Positions 33,643 to 35,097 of a stretch of 35,097 nucleotides of DNA are shown piece after piece. Under the pieces are notes generated by a model that ran no database searches, had not been told where the DNA came from, and worked only from the letters and a program-made list of their open reading frames with translations. A program made the position numbers and the translations under genes. Every line of letters begins with the position of its first letter. Positions within the stretch are counted from its first letter, which is position 1. The DNA is taken from positions 138,436-173,532 of the forward strand of contig NZ_LMTJ01000012.1 of the NCBI RefSeq assembly GCF_001510715.1, given 5' to 3'. The stretch is from Bacillus sp. FJAT-29814 (GTDB lineage: Bacteria > Bacillota > Bacilli > Bacillales > Cytobacillaceae).

Positions 33643-34188
33643 ATGAAAAAAAAGGAGGATGGCAACAAGGCAGTAGAGTCTTTCAAACACAGCCGCCCCA
33701 AAAACTTCTATCGAAACAGATTTTTCGCGCTGGTAATTGATTTTATTGTCATTATGCTCTTGTGCCAAATTGTGTTTGCCATATTTGGCATCCCCGATTG
33801 GAAACACTACTTACAGACTCAGGAGGCGGTCAGGGGGTTAACCGCTTCAGATACGCTTGTCGTGGAGCGTATGAAGCTCTATCAAGAGTGTTTTCTAATC
33901 ACATTAAGCATAGGGGTAATCTACGAGGCTTTAATGCTGGTGTTTTTTGGGGTGACTATAGGTAAACTGGTATTCGGTATGCGCGTCGTCAATGTCAATA
34001 CGGATAAGAGTTTCTTCGTAGGTAAGCTCATGCTAGCTATGCGCTCCGTGATTAAGGCGGTATCAATATATTTGCTTTCAGCTATACCATTCTTGTTTAT
34101 GTGTTTGACCACATTCGGCAATTCAGAAGGACGTTCTGGGTTTGATGGATTCGCTGGTACAAAAGTTATTAAAGTAAGGAGTAAATAA
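33643..34188 (+). CDS. RDD family membrane protein
   Basis: A 181-residue protein with three or four membrane helices. The first helix starts with the RDD-type motif NRFFALVIDFIVIMLL (Arg and Asp in place). The family also shows in GVTIGKLVFGMRVVNVN between later helices. RDD proteins are poorly understood; some act in ion or solute transport. GAGGAGA precedes the ATG. It is followed two bases later by a small gene and probably cotranscribed with it. Confidence 0.87.
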   Translation: MKKKEDGNKAVESFKHSRPKNFYRNRFFALVIDFIVIMLLCQIVFAIFGIPDWKHYLQTQEAVRGLTASDTLVVERMKLYQECFLITLSIGVIYEALMLVFFGVTIGKLVFGMRVVNVNTDKSFFVGKLMLAMRSVIKAVSIYLLSAIPFLFMCLTTFGNSEGRSGFDGFAGTKVIKVRSK

Positions 34189-34190
34189 CT

Positions 34191-34415
34191 ATGAATATTG
34201 CGGTTAAGACCCCGCTGATGGCGGATAAGATAAAAGAACTATTGGACGGGAATACCTTTGACGGGGTAGACTTCACTTTTTTGGAAATGAAGGGCATGGA
34301 AATAATATTCAGCGTTACCGGAGACAGTGAACAGATCGCTGTTGCCGCGACCAAGAATGCAATTAAGGCTACGGATTATGGAAGGGGACTCTACTTTTCC
34401 GTTATCGTGAAATAA
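34191..34415 (+). CDS. small hypothetical protein
   Basis: A 74-residue, soluble-looking protein with a good AAGGAG before its ATG and a start two bases after the RDD stop, so it is likely a real gene. It has an alpha/beta pattern (KIKELLDGNTFDG, then MEIIFSVTG, then a helix with AVAATKNAIKA). I do not recognise the family and see no signal peptide, membrane helix or catalytic motif. Confidence 0.7.
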   Translation: MNIAVKTPLMADKIKELLDGNTFDGVDFTFLEMKGMEIIFSVTGDSEQIAVAATKNAIKATDYGRGLYFSVIVK

Positions 34416-34594
34416 TGGGAGCTAAATTAAAAACTATGTTGTATAGGTTTTACCAAGGCAGTTCTATTCTCCAGACAAAGAAGCAATAATACTTGGCTGT
34501 CTAATAGATTTAAAAGATGAACATTCCATCGGGGGATATTGTACAAGAATTGAAGGATCGGTAAACAAAACGAAGAAGGATTTTTCTTTTATGG

Positions 34595-34629
34595 AACCTC
34601 CCCAGCATCTTTCAGGCGGAGGTTTTTTC
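34595..34629 (+). terminator. intrinsic terminator in the gap before the integrase remnant
   Basis: AACCTCC / GGAGGTT stem (34595-34601, 34618-34624) then T4. The remaining gap (34416-34734) holds no gene I can support, although one frame from about 34449 to 34742 is open without a start codon. Confidence 0.6.
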
Positions 34630-34734
34630 ATGCGAACATATACTCGCTACCGATTTGCCGTCGTTAAAGTGATGTATAAAATAATGAAAACTTCGGAAAT
34701 GATAATCTATTGGTGCCTAGATTGGCTTATAGGG

Positions 34735-35093
34735 CTAATGTAAGGCCTCGTTGATCCACATTTTATCTTCGTAACAATATCGCAGAAATGCTCGAATTGT
34801 TCTGCTGCGAATATTAACTGTCATTGGTGAATAATCCATTTCCTCGACCATATATGTTATCCATCCCATAAATAACTCTGTAGTGATTTCTTCAGAGGGT
34901 AACTCAGATTCATATAATCCTTAAAATAGCCGAAATTTTGATAATGGCTTTCTATCGTTCTTTTCGCCAAACCTTCGCCCTTTTTAATTAGGATAAAATC
35001 TTTGAACATTTCCGCCATGGTGAGCGAAACTTCAGTCGATACATGCTTTGTTCTTCGTATACCTTTTCGCATAAATAAAAAAACCCCTTCCAC
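34735..35093 (-). pseudogene. tyrosine recombinase/integrase N-terminal remnant, frameshifted
   Basis: On the minus strand the N-terminal SAM-like domain of a phage-type integrase is readable: RKGIRRTKHVSTEVSLTMAE, then EGLAKRTIESHYQNFGYFKDY. After MN the frame shifts by one base. The continuation in the new frame, EITTELFMGWITYMVEEM and SPMTVNIRSRTIRAFLRYC, matches the second half of the same domain. It stops at TAG 34735 before any catalytic domain. The first frame alone ends at 34857. The start is GTG 35093 or, more likely, ATG 35072. This is dead mobile-element DNA and supports the island interpretation. Confidence 0.82.
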
Positions 35094-35097
35094 AGTC

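Noticed and set aside
34449..34742. Long open plus-strand frame before the integrase remnant
   Set aside because: It has no start or ribosome binding site at its beginning, runs through a terminator hairpin, and lies partly opposite the integrase pseudogene.

Overview
The window reads as the chromosome of a spore-forming, Gram-positive Bacillaceae bacterium (Bacillus / Neobacillus / Mesobacillus-like). From about 0.4 to 21.0 kb the order follows the Bacillus subtilis backbone: mreBH, then miaA-hfq-spoVK-hflX-ynbB-glnR-glnA, lexA facing away from yneA-yneB-ynzC, tkt, sirA, yneF, ynzD, ccdA, ccdC, yneK. Regulation is visible at several points: a sigma-A promoter with two GlnR operators before glnRA, three LexA boxes between lexA and yneA, a Spo0A box before sirA, and strong hairpin-plus-T terminators at most gene ends. 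Departures from the B. subtilis plan are two half-transporter ABC genes between yneF and ynzD and the absence of yneI between ccdA and ccdC.

Three families of non-coding repeats occupy the backbone. Two tandem arrays (83-418 and 8946-9530) both have an exact 52-bp period and share a core although they lie about 8.5 kb apart. A third family is a 20-21-bp phased TCGCAGATA series (20400-20514). The second array and the TCGCAGATA series lie between converging genes, and the first abuts the 3' end of mreBH. A separate structured 116-bp element sits between spoVK and hflX.

The backbone ends at a tRNA scar. On the minus strand at 21135-21202 is the 3' part of a selenocysteine tRNA (UCA anticodon, long variable arm, T arm, 8-nt acceptor strand, encoded CCA) followed by its terminator; the 5' part is replaced by unrelated sequence. 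This is what integration of a mobile element into a tRNA gene leaves. Everything to its right is accessory, and a frameshifted, truncated tyrosine-integrase remnant lies at the right edge (34735-35093).

The island carries a secreted polysaccharide deacetylase, a four-gene sensory cluster and a very large secreted GH2 enzyme with exo-beta-D-glucosaminidase-like catalytic motifs plus CBM32-like and FIMAH-like modules. After these come an orphan cellobiose-family PTS EIIC, an RDD membrane protein and a small unknown protein. The sensory cluster is the most interesting part: a LytS/YesM-type histidine kinase and an AraC-type response regulator are bracketed by two sugar-binding proteins that are each anchored by one N-terminal membrane helix, with no lipobox and no ABC permease or ATPase nearby. 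I infer a dedicated extracellular sugar-sensing system, comparable in principle to XylFII-LytS or TorT-TorS, that controls amino-sugar polymer (chitin/chitosan-like) breakdown. The membrane anchor of the first binding protein lies upstream of any canonical start codon in its frame, so ordinary annotation would delete it.
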